Shown here: one piece after another, positions 49,214 through 61,164 of the stretch | Layout: every line of letters starts with the position of its first letter | How positions within the stretch are numbered: position 1 is the first letter of the stretch | Assembly (NCBI GenBank): GCA_032622095.1 | Contig: CP136069.1 | Span: 181,589,122 to 181,653,121 of the forward strand | DNA: 64,000 nt | From: Siphonodentalium dalli | Taxonomy: Eukaryota > Mollusca > Scaphopoda > Gadilida > Siphonodentaliidae | Direction: 5' to 3' | Position numbers and translations under genes: made by a program | The notes under the pieces: generated by a model | Databases searched by the model: none | Told to the model about the DNA's origin: nothing | Seen by the model: the letters and a program-made list of their open reading frames with translations, nothing else

Positions 49214-50545
49214 GTCGCCGTCATGATGTCATCACCATATCATCATCATCGCCAGAAGCGACGTCGTTTTCTTCGTCAATGTTGGAGTATCAGCCGTTGT
49301 GATAATTAAGACATCATTTCTTTTATCCTTCTTAACCCGAGTTTAATAATAACGAACCAAAGCCCGACGCCTTGGGTCGCATATAGGCTATATCTGATTT
49401 TGTAACGTCACCAATTATTATCAAATACGACACTGCTGTTTTTAATTTTTGCGAGCAATTTTGTCGCACAGTAGATATGTGGGCTTAAAGCATTAATGTC
49501 GTAATCTGAAATAGACGTGTGCGTCTTTCAATGGCCGGCGTTCCAAAATGAGGGGAGATCGGAATTATGCACAGTGAAGTTCATTCGTAGCCGAGTTTTA
49601 CATTTTATTGAGAACATAATTATCACATAATATGGACTGTCAAATATTTGCAATGGAGTGGCCTAAAATATACATGTCGCGTGCAGTGGGAAAATCTCAA
49701 ACTCTCTGGCTGGGCTGCGGACAATACTGGAATCGAAATCGAAATTAATTATGCAAACAAACGTTATTATATCGCGTTTAAATTATCCTACATTGTAATA
49801 TTACATAGTACATACGTGAATCCTCAGATATCCTTCTATTTTCATGAATCGACATGAAACACATATTATGAACAAAGCAGAAGATACATTCATGTTATCG
49901 TAAATTCGGTCGATCATGAAAGCTACATTATGACGTTGCTCCTCGAGTTTCGTTGAAATCGACATGATAACATTTTATGAATGAAATCAACATGATGAAG
50001 TCGACAAGCTTCTTCGTATCGTACACATGTCAATCGGATTGCGCACACAACGTCAATAACGTACTGGTTAATTTCAGTAAACTACTCCCATCTAGACAAC
50101 AACCAACAGTCTTGACTTTTGAATACTTTCAGTTTGATGTTGGCAGTTTATATTCTATAATAATTTGTTCAAAAGGAATGGCTTTTAAACGTTTTTTATT
50201 TAGGTTTTAAGTCTGAGTCGGTGAGCTCGTACTCTGCTCGCAGTGTGAATCTCTGATTTATCACATGCCTTGATGTATGATATGATTGACTTAATTTACA
50301 CACGAAATTGCTATAGAACCCACTCTGTCGATGAACCCTTGTGCATGTCTGGAGTGTAATATATCATAATCGCACCACGATATAATGCCTAAATTAATTT
50401 TATTTGAAGGGAATACGCATCTATGAAGTTATTTTATTGGACTCAAAAGACACAGACATATCCTAGCTTATGCGTGTGTTTTAGTTGTGGTTCGATAATT
50501 ACGCTAGCGAATGGTCATATTACTAATGTATGCTTGTGTAACCAG
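49214..50545. other. Upstream region of the lectin-like exon
   Basis: The upstream exon(s), including any signal peptide, should lie here or beyond. I looked for a short ATG frame with a hydrophobic stretch and a phase-1 donor and found none that convinces. Confidence 0.4.
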
Positions 50546-50734
50546 GTGAACAGCAGACCGGTTATGTCCAGGCATATCACGCTGGAAGTCATAGTGACCT
50601 GAGAGTGGTATACTCGCGTCAGGTCGGACACACCGCTGCGGAAGCCGCCTGCGCTGCCATCGGATACCATCTAGCCTATTTCAAAGATCAGGACATTTAC
50701 GACTTCTTCAACGACATCGCTGATCAATATCCAG
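50546..50734 (+). CDS. C-type lectin-like protein, internal exon (N-terminal half of the domain)
   Basis: A 189-nt exon between the acceptor ACCAG and donor CCAG|GTAACT, with phase 1 at both ends. It encodes 62 full codons. The segment AAEAACAAIGYHLAYF is the hallmark early part of a C-type lectin-like domain: Ala/Glu-rich helix, first conserved Cys, then the G-x-H-L-A strand. DIYDFFNDIADQY is the second helix. C-type lectin-like domains are secreted or cell-surface recognition modules, often used in invertebrate immunity. The phase matches the terminal exon at 54454. The exon starts with GT completing a split codon, so a 5' exon is missing. Confidence 0.85.
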
Positions 50735-51003
50735 GTAACTATAGCATCAGAATAATATTCAGGTTATAAACAATTTTAAAGATATACTAAAGGCTCTATC
50801 CGTTAAGATAAAACAATAGCAACAACAACAACAACAAGAAACTAAAAGTATTGCCACAAACAATTCAGTGACGTTTTCCGCAAATATATATAAAAAATAA
50901 CTCCAGACATGCAGCGCTGGTCACATGTCGATATAAGCAAACTTAATTTTCCTGGCGCAGTAAAACACATTTGAAATTCAGCGAAAGGAGACCTACTATA
51001 CAC

Positions 51004-51113
51004 ATATTGCACGGCTTTGGGGTGACTATGCCAAAAGAGTGGTCCGAGGGGAGGAAGAGTACCCGAGCCGGAGTACCACTATTTTGACATAGTCACCAAC
51101 AAGCCTTGCAATA
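51004..51113. repeat. Foldback element in the intron
   Basis: ATATTGCACGGCTT, GGTGACTATG, CCAAAA and AGTGGT at the left pair with ACCACT, TTTTG, CATAGTCACC and AAGCCTTGCAATAT at the right, with few mismatches over ~38-bp arms. A GC-rich 30-bp loop lies between. Confidence 0.75.
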
Positions 51114-52224
51114 TTTATTATATTTTATCCAACGTTCATCATCATTCATGCTGTCCCAGATCCCTCATTTAATGTATGTCGTTTTCATTGTAAAAAGATT
51201 TTAGAATTTTCAGTGTGAATTGTGTTGTCTCTTTATTTTTTGCTGCACGGTCAAATTCGCTTCAATATATTGTCATGCGTGTAACTGTGCAAATCTTAAA
51301 TCTGCTTCTGAATGAGTTATTGTTACAATTTCGACTTATTTCGAAAACAATGGAAAGCAGGCATCGTAGTTGATAAACAATGCCGTCATATCAAAACTCT
51401 ATTTTTTTTTATCGAAAACAACATGAAGATTTTGCTTTAAAAAAACTGTAGTGCGAACTTAAAAAATTGACAAAAATATCGAAGCGATATTGTGAACAAG
51501 GGTGAGGAAAACATGATAAATAGTCACTAAAAATTGAGAAAACATCACATATAACACAAACAATTTGCTTACGATAATTTATTGATCTCTAGTTGTCGAT
51601 TACAAAGACATTTCGGACAAACACAATCTGAACTTTTGCAGCGAGGCGGAGACGACTTTCAAATTACCTCCCCGGGAATAGTGGGCATTTCTGGATTCTC
51701 CAAGCGATAGTGGGTGTGCTAAAAGTAGGAGGCCCACTATCGTGTCGTGGACGACACTGTCGACAATTGCGAACGTCAAGCAACCAATCACAAGCGTGAA
51801 TAAGGCTTAGATAGTCACGTGAGATAAAATATTTTGCGAATAATAACACGTGCACATAGAATATAAATAGAGACTGACCGACACATAAATGGGAGCCGAC
51901 GCCCCACCAACATTTTCTGCGCAATTGAGCTAATGTACATATTCATATGTCGAAAACACATCACGAATCATTTTCATTATAATTACCATCGTTTTTACAT
52001 CATCCATAGAGCACATGGTCTATTTTGCACTCATGCATGGCTCATATTCATTCATTTGTTGCAAAAGATGGTCCGAAAAATGGCCGGTATTAGTGTACAG
52101 TATCCCTTCAACATGCATGTCTTTATATAAATAAATTGTCCGTTTATCAGCCTTGAACTTTTCTAATTTAAACAGCAATCGATATATGTAGGTGTGTCAT
52201 GGCTATAGTTTGGCATAAAACATT

Positions 52225-54259
52225 CACTGTTAGGAAATACTGTCGGTTTAACAGTGTCGGACCGTCATAATCTGACGGTCCCATACCGTTTCATCAGTTG
52301 TACGGTGAATCACCGTTGTTTTATGTGCCCGTGAAAATGGTCTAAGTTAAAAAAAATCGTGATTCAAAGTTCATGCGTCAAAATTCAATAGTATATTTTT
52401 CGACGACCAAATTATATACGGCAATGACTACATACAGTATGACTGAATCTGATTCTGCTGATATTTAATATGTATTATTAATTGTTTGTATTGAATACAA
52501 TGATCCGGCATTAATTCTGTGTTATGCGGGTCCGTCTTCACTTGAGTACGTAATTACGTTATTCTCAAGTCCGGTGTCTTCAGCACTCACCAATTTTCTT
52601 TCGTCATTTTGCGTATTTGATCGCAAGCACTGTACAGACTATTGTTTTTTTGGGGGGGGGGGATGTTACCTTTTCGGTTGTGGACTAACGTTAAGACGGT
52701 CTGACTTCGGTTCCTTTGTTAACCGGACAAGTTTCAATTCTGCCAAAACCGGCTTAATCATTGATTGTTCCACTACATTGTGACAACTGGGCCGTATTCG
52801 AGGTCTTCGAGAAATCGGAGAAGAGGTCGGCTGTGACCTGACTTCATTCGACTCAGTGATGATGTTGAAATTGACAGTGCTGTGACTATCAAAACACTGG
52901 CACATTTACTGACATCAGAGGATACAGGTACAATTAACACGAGCTCGAGGTCAATCACTAGTGACAATAATATCAACAACAACGAGCAGCTATTAGAATG
53001 TTGACATTGTTGTTTTTAACTTGACCTGTTCAATACAGTTGACATTGTTCTGATTGTTTCAAAGCACATACATGTACATTTACATGAGAGGATATACTGT
53101 TCGCCCCAGAGTAATTCACAAGAGCTTCAATGTCAACAACAACACCGTAAACAATGAACTGACGCCGCGCTGTGACGGATGATCACATATCTGCAATTCC
53201 AACTTACAAGTACAACTATTACAATTACACGGACCGATTCATCCCATGTTCATAAATTTTCCTTCAAACGTGTGGATATGAAACATTGTCATAATTCCCC
53301 GTATTATCGCCCAGTTACATGTATTACGACAATTTACGGACCGGGAGTCCACTATTGGTTGGATGTTCTTATCAAATTATATTTGGCTGACTCACTGATA
53401 TGGATACTAATTGTCATGATGTACACATGTACTGATTCACCTGTTAAACTAAAAAACAGTGTTCACAAGTGACATTACATTACATGTTACTAAAAAGTAT
53501 GCCATTCAGATTTTTACTTTTACATATACATAAATTTGAGTTAGAACTAACTGTGATACATGTCGCTTTGTTCTTTTATGTCTTAAAATGGTATGGCAAT
53601 TCATATGTTTTCGAATGGTCGAAATTAGTATTACTCGTAACTGAATACTGATGCGTTGGCTTTTCTGCTACTACTAGTATCGTTTTTTATCTACAGCCAT
53701 ATTTATACAGTAGTCAAAGATAAACACATCACGCGTGCACAGCCTTTTTACGGATTAAATTCCACGAGGCAGATAACAAGTTTGGTACTCCGCAAACAGC
53801 AAAGTTTCATAAGTATTGTTTATCACTTTATGCATTGAGGATTTAGGTTTCATCAAAACTATGATCGTAACAGAAGAACCATGATGTATTTTTCAGTTAC
53901 GAATAATACTAGTTTAGACCATTCTAAACATATGAATCGTAATGGCTATCGGGAAATCACATCGTCACCATGGGAACTTGGCTAATTATACAGTATATTA
54001 GCAAATTAAGAGGAAAACATTGGTGCTGACCAGTGAAAACTACCATTGGTCTGAACTTTATTAGTTACGGTCTTGATATTAATTAAAGGGTGTTGAACCG
54101 TAAAAAATACAACGGTCTGACAGTTACTGGTTACAGTCTGCCAGTTACTTAAACGGGTTTGTACATGATACAGCCTGACCGTATGTTTAACGGTCCAACG
54201 TTGGCAGCGATTTTGAGCGGTATGACACCGTTACAGAGACGGGCTTTTTTCTAACAGTG
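52225..54259. mobile_element. Candidate 2-kb element with CACTGTTAG ends
   Basis: CACTGTTAGGAAA at 52225 and TTTCTAACAGTG ending at 54259 are inverted. Both subterminal regions are rich in ACGGT/ACCGT words (GACGGTCCCATACCG at the left, CGGTATGACACCG at the right), as transposon ends often are. No target duplication was identified and no transposase frame is recognisable. Confidence 0.4.
52652..52662 (+). repeat. Poly-G tract (11 G)
   Basis: Uninterrupted G run within the intron. Confidence 0.85.
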
Positions 54260-54453
54260 TAACTATTTACAAAAAAATACACATTTGTTTCAAATCGAGG
54301 CAAACAAAATGCAATGATGGCGGTCAAGATGGCGGTTACTCACATGATGTAGGGACATGATACAGCCTCATCCATATATATTAGTAGATTTGACATCTGA
54401 TTGGTCGATTTAATTGGAGACATGGTAAAATATTGTGTTTATCTATCCAACAG

Positions 54454-54704
54454 TGATAGACACAGTGAGCGGACTGAAGGTGTACCACATCGGAGGATTT
54501 TGGGGTGACGGTAGTGCACCAGTCTGGGGAGATTCCTCACCAGTGACGTACACCAATTGGCTAAACGGACCTCTCCCTGGTTGCTCGGTGACTGAAAACT
54601 ACCTGGCAATGTTTGACAACACTGGAACAGGGCTCGGAAAATACCTTATTGATGATGTGTGTGACACTTGGGCTTTCCAATACATCTGCCAGTATCACTA
54701 CTGA
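54454..54704 (+). CDS. C-type lectin-like protein, terminal exon (C-terminal half of the domain)
   Basis: Begins at 54454 after ACAG (phase 1) and ends at the TGA 54702-54704; 83 codons including the stop follow the split codon. PVTYTNWLNG, ENYLAM, DDVC and YICQ are in the order and spacing of a C-type lectin-like domain. With the Cys of exon 50546 there are four Cys, enough for the two canonical disulphides. The sugar-binding EPN/QPD motif is absent, and the WND motif is replaced by LID (LIDDVC), so calcium-dependent sugar binding by the usual mode is doubtful. The protein ends four residues after the last Cys, so this is a short, single-domain form. Family is confident; ligand unknown. Confidence 0.9.
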
Positions 54705-55656
54705 TCAAACAGAATGTCACTATAAACTACATGTTCTCCTGCAAGCAGGGACGTCGCGACATGAGGTTGTGGCGTGTGAGTCTCATCCCAATCTTATCTA
54801 TCATTTTCGAAAGTTAGAAATTCCATGACTGACACAAAATCCAACACAAGGGATGAAAATGAAATTTCGAGGATTGGAATTTTGAATCTGGTTGCAATTG
54901 TCTGGTTCAACGGGGTTGCATTTGTAAATTACACCACACGATGAACCCCTAGCCACACCCTGTCGGCGTGTATTTTCGAGTTACTAGCATTATGTGAGCT
55001 CTCAATTACTCCGCGATTACCATGTCTCACTCTCATGGTATATATAAATTATTTATCTTTCTCTCTTGAAGTACATGTATAGGCATATAGAATGGGATCT
55101 CAATATAAAAATCTATATAAATATATCTCTCTCTCTGCCAAGATCAGCCGGTATATCATAATTGATAAAACAATCTTTTTCGCCGATGTTCCTTCAAACT
55201 TCACCAAACTTAATCTACATGATACAACGTATTTGTATAAAGGTATAGTCGAACTATTCCTACGTGACTCCGTCCGAGTGGGGATGTGATACGGGACACC
55301 ACGACAGTTATGGGTGTATACGGACCGTTTAATTTGGCATTCAGCCAAATTAACCGATAGAAAACATGTTAAACGTTATGGTAACGTAACTTGTGAATAT
55401 AGGGACGTGGCTGGGTGGTCTCCGTTGTGGGGTGTCCAAATCATATTGGTGTTTTCAAGTACCTCACAAAAATGGGCGTGGTTAACGAGTAAAGCACATA
55501 AATAAAAACAATCTAAACTATGTACTAGAGGTCTGATGCCTTGAAATAAGATATATTAGGTTTACTATATGTATAGGTGTATTCCTCTTCATGTGCTTCG
55601 TGATTTGCTGTTAGACTTTACTTGAATCAACATTTCGACATATATTGCATGGTTTT
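54705..55656. other. 3' flank of the lectin-like gene
   Basis: Would hold the 3' UTR. The clearest AATAAA is near 55500, about 0.8 kb downstream; whether it is used cannot be told. No other gene supported. Confidence 0.4.
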
Positions 55657-55740
55657 ATGTCGCATGGTTCGAACCGGCGTGGATGGTTTATGACAGTCTA
55701 ATGCATCATGTTCCTAACCAACTGAGCTCCGTTTACCCCC
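55657..55740 (-). ncRNA. tRNA-like pseudogene or SINE head
   Basis: On the minus strand GGAGCTCAGTTGG (A-box/D-arm) is followed 45-50 nt later by GGTTCGAACC (B-box/T-loop), the spacing of the two internal RNA polymerase III promoter boxes. The T-stem pairs poorly (about 3 of 5) and the anticodon stem cannot be closed well, so it is not a functional tRNA. A tRNA-derived SINE is the likely explanation. Confidence 0.5.
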
Positions 55741-57549
55741 AGCCAAATATTGAGTTCGATTCGGTATGAATATATTTGGGGGGCTAATTACCGCCCTTCC
55801 GCGGGATCCTCAAATCCTCTTCACCTTTCGCGAAATTTGGCGCCTGTATGGTGACAATATCGTAATCTAGAGCTAAATGGTAGAAAGCATCACTGGACGA
55901 AAAGTGATGTATAGAGATATGGCGATTTTATGTATTTCCATGAATCGAATATACGTGACATTTACGACACTTTTATTCTTTTTCAAATATAGAAAATCTT
56001 TAAACTTGGAGTTTGGAACCGCGTATAAGTACGTAAAAATGGAGACAATGACATCCCAAGGGACCGAAGCAAGTTGTAATAGCTGACATGTTCGCCGCTA
56101 TAACTGACCACGGCTCGTATTATATAACTCGTGTCGGCTCTATCGGTGGCGTTTATGTTAGGGTTAGACCAACCACAATAGTTGTTCTTTATCAGAATAA
56201 ATCGTGTCGAATACCATAATGGTCTCCATATTTGGAGGAATAAAACATATCTCTAACCGATTTAGAGCACAATTGATCCCACACAATGCAATCAACTAGA
56301 AATGTGTCATTGAGCGTGTTTAATTTGACCACGACGCAGAATCCGTGCGCTGGCCGCGATTGGACAGAATATCAGGTTAGCCACGCCCAACAACGTGCTT
56401 AACATGCACTGATCGCCATTGAATGTGAATAGATATGTCGGAAACAACACGGACTGGTCCCACTTTAAAGCACCCGTGCGATTTGTTTGTTGCGTGTGCC
56501 TAACAGTGGTATAATGACTTAGCTAGTCCTTCGCCAGCCTTGGGAATTGGTGTGCTTTGCCAAAAATCAGGGAACGATTGTAACAATGGGATTGTGCTCT
56601 AAATTAATTTACAAGACTTAAGCCACATACACGCTCGTATGAATAATCTGACTTCAATGTACAATTGAACAAAGGCAGCACACATATATGGAGATCGGTC
56701 TGAATCAGACCAAATGTGCCACGCAGATGTGGAGTAAACCTCCGGATTGCTGTGTGAGAGTTCGAATTCTAGGAATGTAGAAATTTCTGCAATTTGTATA
56801 TAGGATTTCATGGGTATAATACTATAATTTATATTTTCTCTTTCTATTTTCCAGGTAATAACCACTTTGCAGTGTTGTCATATTTGTGAACATTGTTTAG
56901 CATTTTGTCGTACCAACTTAACCCATTTCCCTCTACTATAAGATAAATATCTTACAATTATCTACCAAGGCTATATGCTATTGGGTGACATGGATTATGC
57001 CGTCTATTATTATGGATTAAACTGATTTTAAAGATGCTTAGCATTGGAAAATGTAAAGTTTCTCGTAAACGGCGCATATAGATGTGGATATAAATGCATC
57101 CATAAATTGTGTTATTTCGAATATAAATTGCACGTATTTTTTAAATCGAACGTGCAGATAAATCCCACGTAAATGTGGAAAAATACGTGTCTGTAAATCC
57201 CACGGAAGTCCCACGTATATGTCAAGTTTATGGAAATTACGTTACCCGTATATGCCGTAAATCTAGACTTTAATGGAAAATACATGACGTTTACGTGAAA
57301 TTAAATTCAAATTTTGTGCAGTACATATTAAGTGACCATAACTCAGGTATTTCGCATTTAAATAAATTCTATCAGTTTTTGGATTCAGTATATTTTAGTA
57401 GTTTTAATGACGGAGGAATGACCGCACATCTTGTCAATTAATAATAATTCCAGTACATCATCGCTACACAGAGTCGTTAGCATCTCCGTAATAGTGAGTT
57501 AATTTTCATAGAGAGATAACTCTATCACAATCGGTAGCGCCAGCTGAGT
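55741..57549. other. Intergenic, nothing recognised
   Basis: No gene supported. Words such as CCCACGTA and TACGTG recur near 57150-57230. Confidence 0.4.
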
Positions 57550-58225
57550 GCTTCACTGTCCGCTTTAAAACTTGAAAAATCGCACTAATGTTGCCTGTAG
57601 ATGCTACAAAACACATGCACTGATCAAAATATAAAAATCCACATTCGCGATTGTTCCAATTGTTTCCACTTTACGAGTTTTGGTGGAATTTGTCAAAAAC
57701 CTCGACCAAACCTGTCGGGCAAGTTGCTTTCATAGTAGATCGGTGAAACTTTGGTGGCGTACCTAGAATATATCGATGTACCTGCTCGTGCATTAGCCCT
57801 GCTCCTTTATTAGTCCCGTTTCATATTGTTGTCGTAAAATAGAGGGATTGAGTTACAGCAATACATAACACTTGTTAACAACGTTATACGCTACCAGGAG
57901 TAAACCGTCCACACTAAAACATATAAAATCGCACTAAATGTTGCGCGTGGATACCACTAATAACATCCACACGTCAACAAGTTGTTATACCATTGTTTGA
58001 TATTTGGAGTGTTTTCACCCTTCGATTTTCGGTGGAATTTGCCAAGTCTGAACCCACCCGACGCGTGCCCTCCGTTGAGTTGATTGCATTTATAGTAGAT
58101 CGGTCAAACTTGGGGACGTACGTATACAGTATACCGACGGAAGTTTTCTTGCATTAAGCACGCTCCTTCATAAGCCCGTTTGGATTTGGTGCTAAACATA
58201 GGTCAGTGATACACAACTTTCATTA
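57550..58225 (+). repeat. Diverged tandem duplication, ~350-bp period
   Basis: Shared ordered words: AATCGCACTAA(A)TGTTGC near 57577 and 57926, GGTGGAATTTG(T/C)CAA, ATAGTAGATCGGT(G/C)AAACTT, and CTGCTCCTTTATTAGTCCCGTTT against ACGCTCCTTCATAAGCCCGTTT (shown in parts). Clearly diverged; no conserved frame. Confidence 0.7.
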
Positions 58226-59784
58226 TTTACGTTATATAACTGTTCACTCTAAAAAAAATTAGTATGTTAAATAAATACTCACACCTTTCGTTCTCACGCA
58301 AATCGATCATGAAACAAATAACAAATTTCACAAAACAGTAAAGTTAGAACGAACAATGACAAAGCAAAGAAAGTGTATATGTACTTGTTTAGTGTGTGGT
58401 GGTATTCCATACAAAGAAAATATCAACCCAATGATTTGTCGAAGAAGCAGCTTCACGGTAAAAATTAACACGTGCTTGTGAAGATTGATGGCCATTCCAC
58501 ATTCCAACTGAGGCATACCTCAACATCAATGTTAGCTGTTATATTATAAATTGTGCTCCCGCAATAACGTCCTCAAGATTGGCCAATCATAAAAGTTTCA
58601 CACTGCAACAATGAGACATTCGCGAAGAAAACTTCGCGAATACACACATCCTGCAAAAATGCTAACCAGTACCCAATATAGCTATCACATATCTAATCAT
58701 TTCCTAAAATAACTCGAATCGTATGAAACCCGAAATGTGTTGTTCTGCGAGATTTCCACATAGAGATATTGACACGGTATACATATTGCCACGGCCAAAA
58801 TAAGCCTGGCAGTATACACCCATAGGGCGTAATAACACTGGAGAATATATTTATGGACGGGGGGGGGGGGGGGGGGTGAAGGCTACATCATTCCCATTCA
58901 GTAAATTACAAGGATAAACTCGTGCCACACAGTACTATTATATAATATATATAACTATAATTCCATATGCATATCATCGCGATATAGTTAGTCGTTGCAC
59001 ACCTAGACAAAACCACATTGAAATATTCGATATCATTTATCTTCAAAACATGTAAATGCATCTGACACAAGTACACCCTGTAGAACAAGCCTCCCCTCAC
59101 TAATCACTTCGTCTTTCGAATTTTCAGAAGGGATGAACCTTGAGGGAGAATGCTTCTTTTGTCCCATGTATCCAGTAAAGGGACACGGATGACCATACAC
59201 AATTGCATAATTATAAATCGCATAATTATCATCATGATAATCAGACGATATGCACAAACAGCTATACAATTAATCGACTATGCTACGATGTTTGCTCTAC
59301 TACAGTGCACCACCTAATGTATGTGAGATGCTCTGTGCCATTCTTACATATCCAACTACACATAATCTGGCAAATTAAATGACGACTATAAGATTAGATT
59401 ACACTATATATAGATTTTCCGTTAATAGTTTAGTGGTATTTGTGTCCCAAAAAGTTTAAATTCAATGCAATATTCTTTATTCTCAACACCTTAAGTATAG
59501 GCACACATAGTAAATATTTAACATAAATACCAACACAAATTATGCACATGGTGCGAGGTTAACGCACATGGTTCAGTGTTAATATGTACGCGAAAGCACG
59601 GTCACAAATACAAACATATAGTCACAATTTAATTTACTGTTGGAAGTCTGTCCGGGTAGATATAGCGCATATTTAACTATATAGCCTTATCATATTACGA
59701 TTTTTTTGTCATTGTTTATACTACAAAGAAAAGTTATTTACAGCCTAGATATATATGTATATCATCTAATACATATTTTGGGAC
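58226..59784. other. Intergenic; poly-G tract at 58859-58876
   Basis: An 18-G run is present. TTCGCGAAG forms a small palindrome near 58620-58640. No gene supported. Confidence 0.4.
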
Positions 59785-60865
59785 TTCTGTCTGTTTGTCT
59801 GTTAGCTATGGCTGGGAAAACGGCTGGACCGATGGAGCTCAAACTTCCAATCTGAGGTTAAAAATCCACGGGCAGTGTTTACCGCCGTTTTGGAGAAGAT
59901 CCGAGCACCCCTTCTCCACCCTCAGTCACCGAAATGACCGTCCTTGGCACTGTGGGGTTAATCGCGTTGATAGTTAAAGAGCGTTCGTTTCCGCAGTGTC
60001 GTTGATAAAGAGCGTTGCGTGTAGTGTCATTCTTATGTCTGGGGCCAGACGTGAGTGTGTCTGTATCCAGACATGAGCTTGTTGTGTTATTCTTATGTCT
60101 GTCTTCGTACTTAGGGGTTCCAAGGAACGGGGAGATTTTCATCGGGTAAGTTTTTCCACCGAGGTGATCTTCACCTTGAAACGGGTACGCAGTGATCGCG
60201 TTTGGCTAACGAAAACGACATCGGTAATTTTGTCCGGGGAGTGTTTTGGACGGGTCAAATCGTGACCCCGACCTGACCTTGACCTTCAAAATGGTCAATT
60301 CAAGGTCAAATCGGGTAAAACTGACGGATTTCGCTAGGGATACTTTTGTCCGGGGAGTGTTTTGGACGGGTTAAATCGTGAATTCGACCTGACCTTGACT
60401 TCAAAATGGTCATTTCAGGGTCAAAGCCCGGACGAAATCGGGAAAGTTTTTTCCGCCCGAGGTGATCTTCACCTTGAAACGGGTACCCACAAACGTACCT
60501 CTTTTAGGGACGGGTACCACCACGGGACGGGTACCATCATTTCAAAAAGGCAGAATTAACTCAAATTAAATTAACGGTAATTCGACGAAATTTGATGGCT
60601 ATGGATACTTTTGTCGGGGGAGTGTTTTCGATGGGTCAAATCGTGACCCCGACCTGAACTTGACCTTCAAAATGGTCAATTCGAGGTCAAATCGAGTAAA
60701 ACGGACGGAATTCGACGAACATTTATACATAGGGGTACTTTTGTCCGGGGAGTGTTTTGGACGGGTCAAATCGTTACCCCGACCTAACCTTGACCGTCAA
60801 AATGGTCAATTCAAGGTCAAAGCCCGGACGAAGTCGGGTCACCTGCTAGTAATATATATTATAGG
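59785..60865 (+). repeat. Inverted relative of the (CAGA)n-tailed repeat at 33595
   Basis: Starts with CTGTCTGTTTGTCTG (the tail, reversed) and ends with AAGCCCGGACGAAGTCGGGT, CACCTGCTAG. These are the reverse complements of the end and start of 33595-34215. About four internal blocks carry TTTTGTC(C/G)GGGGAGTGTTTT, GGTCAAATCGTGA and TGACCTTGACCTTCAAAATGG. TTAAAGAGCGTT and ATAAAGAGCGTT words occur at about 59976 and 60004. Confidence 0.8.
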
Positions 60866-61164
60866 CAGCTTGTGACATGTATGTAAATTGTTCGTCCCTA
60901 TTAACTAATTCATACCGAGACGCTGCCATAATGCGTATATATCTGAACTGAACACTCACATATCACCACAAATATCATAAAATCTGCGCTTATTATACCG
61001 AGAGAAAATAATTTCCGCCACGAAGTCTAATGACACAAAATCCTTCCAGGAAATCGTCAACAACCCCATGCCCCCTCCCAATAACACTATCTCGAACCAA
61101 ATACTTTGAATATTACTAACCACATTAATTGATTGATGCTGCACGTCCCATCAATATTATCGCT
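60866..61164. other. Short intergenic spacer, nothing recognised
   Basis: No gene or repeat recognised between the (CAGA)n-type repeat and the candidate TIR element. Confidence 0.4.

Larger units (their letters stand above)
50735..54453 (+). other. Phase-1 intron of the lectin-like gene (3.7 kb)
   Basis: GT at 50735 and AG at 54452-54453 (pyrimidine-rich ATCTATCCAACAG). The split codon joins G with TG to give Val. It contains a foldback (51004-51113), a poly-G tract and a candidate TIR element (52225-54259). No further exon-like open frame with domain sequence was found. Confidence 0.75.
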
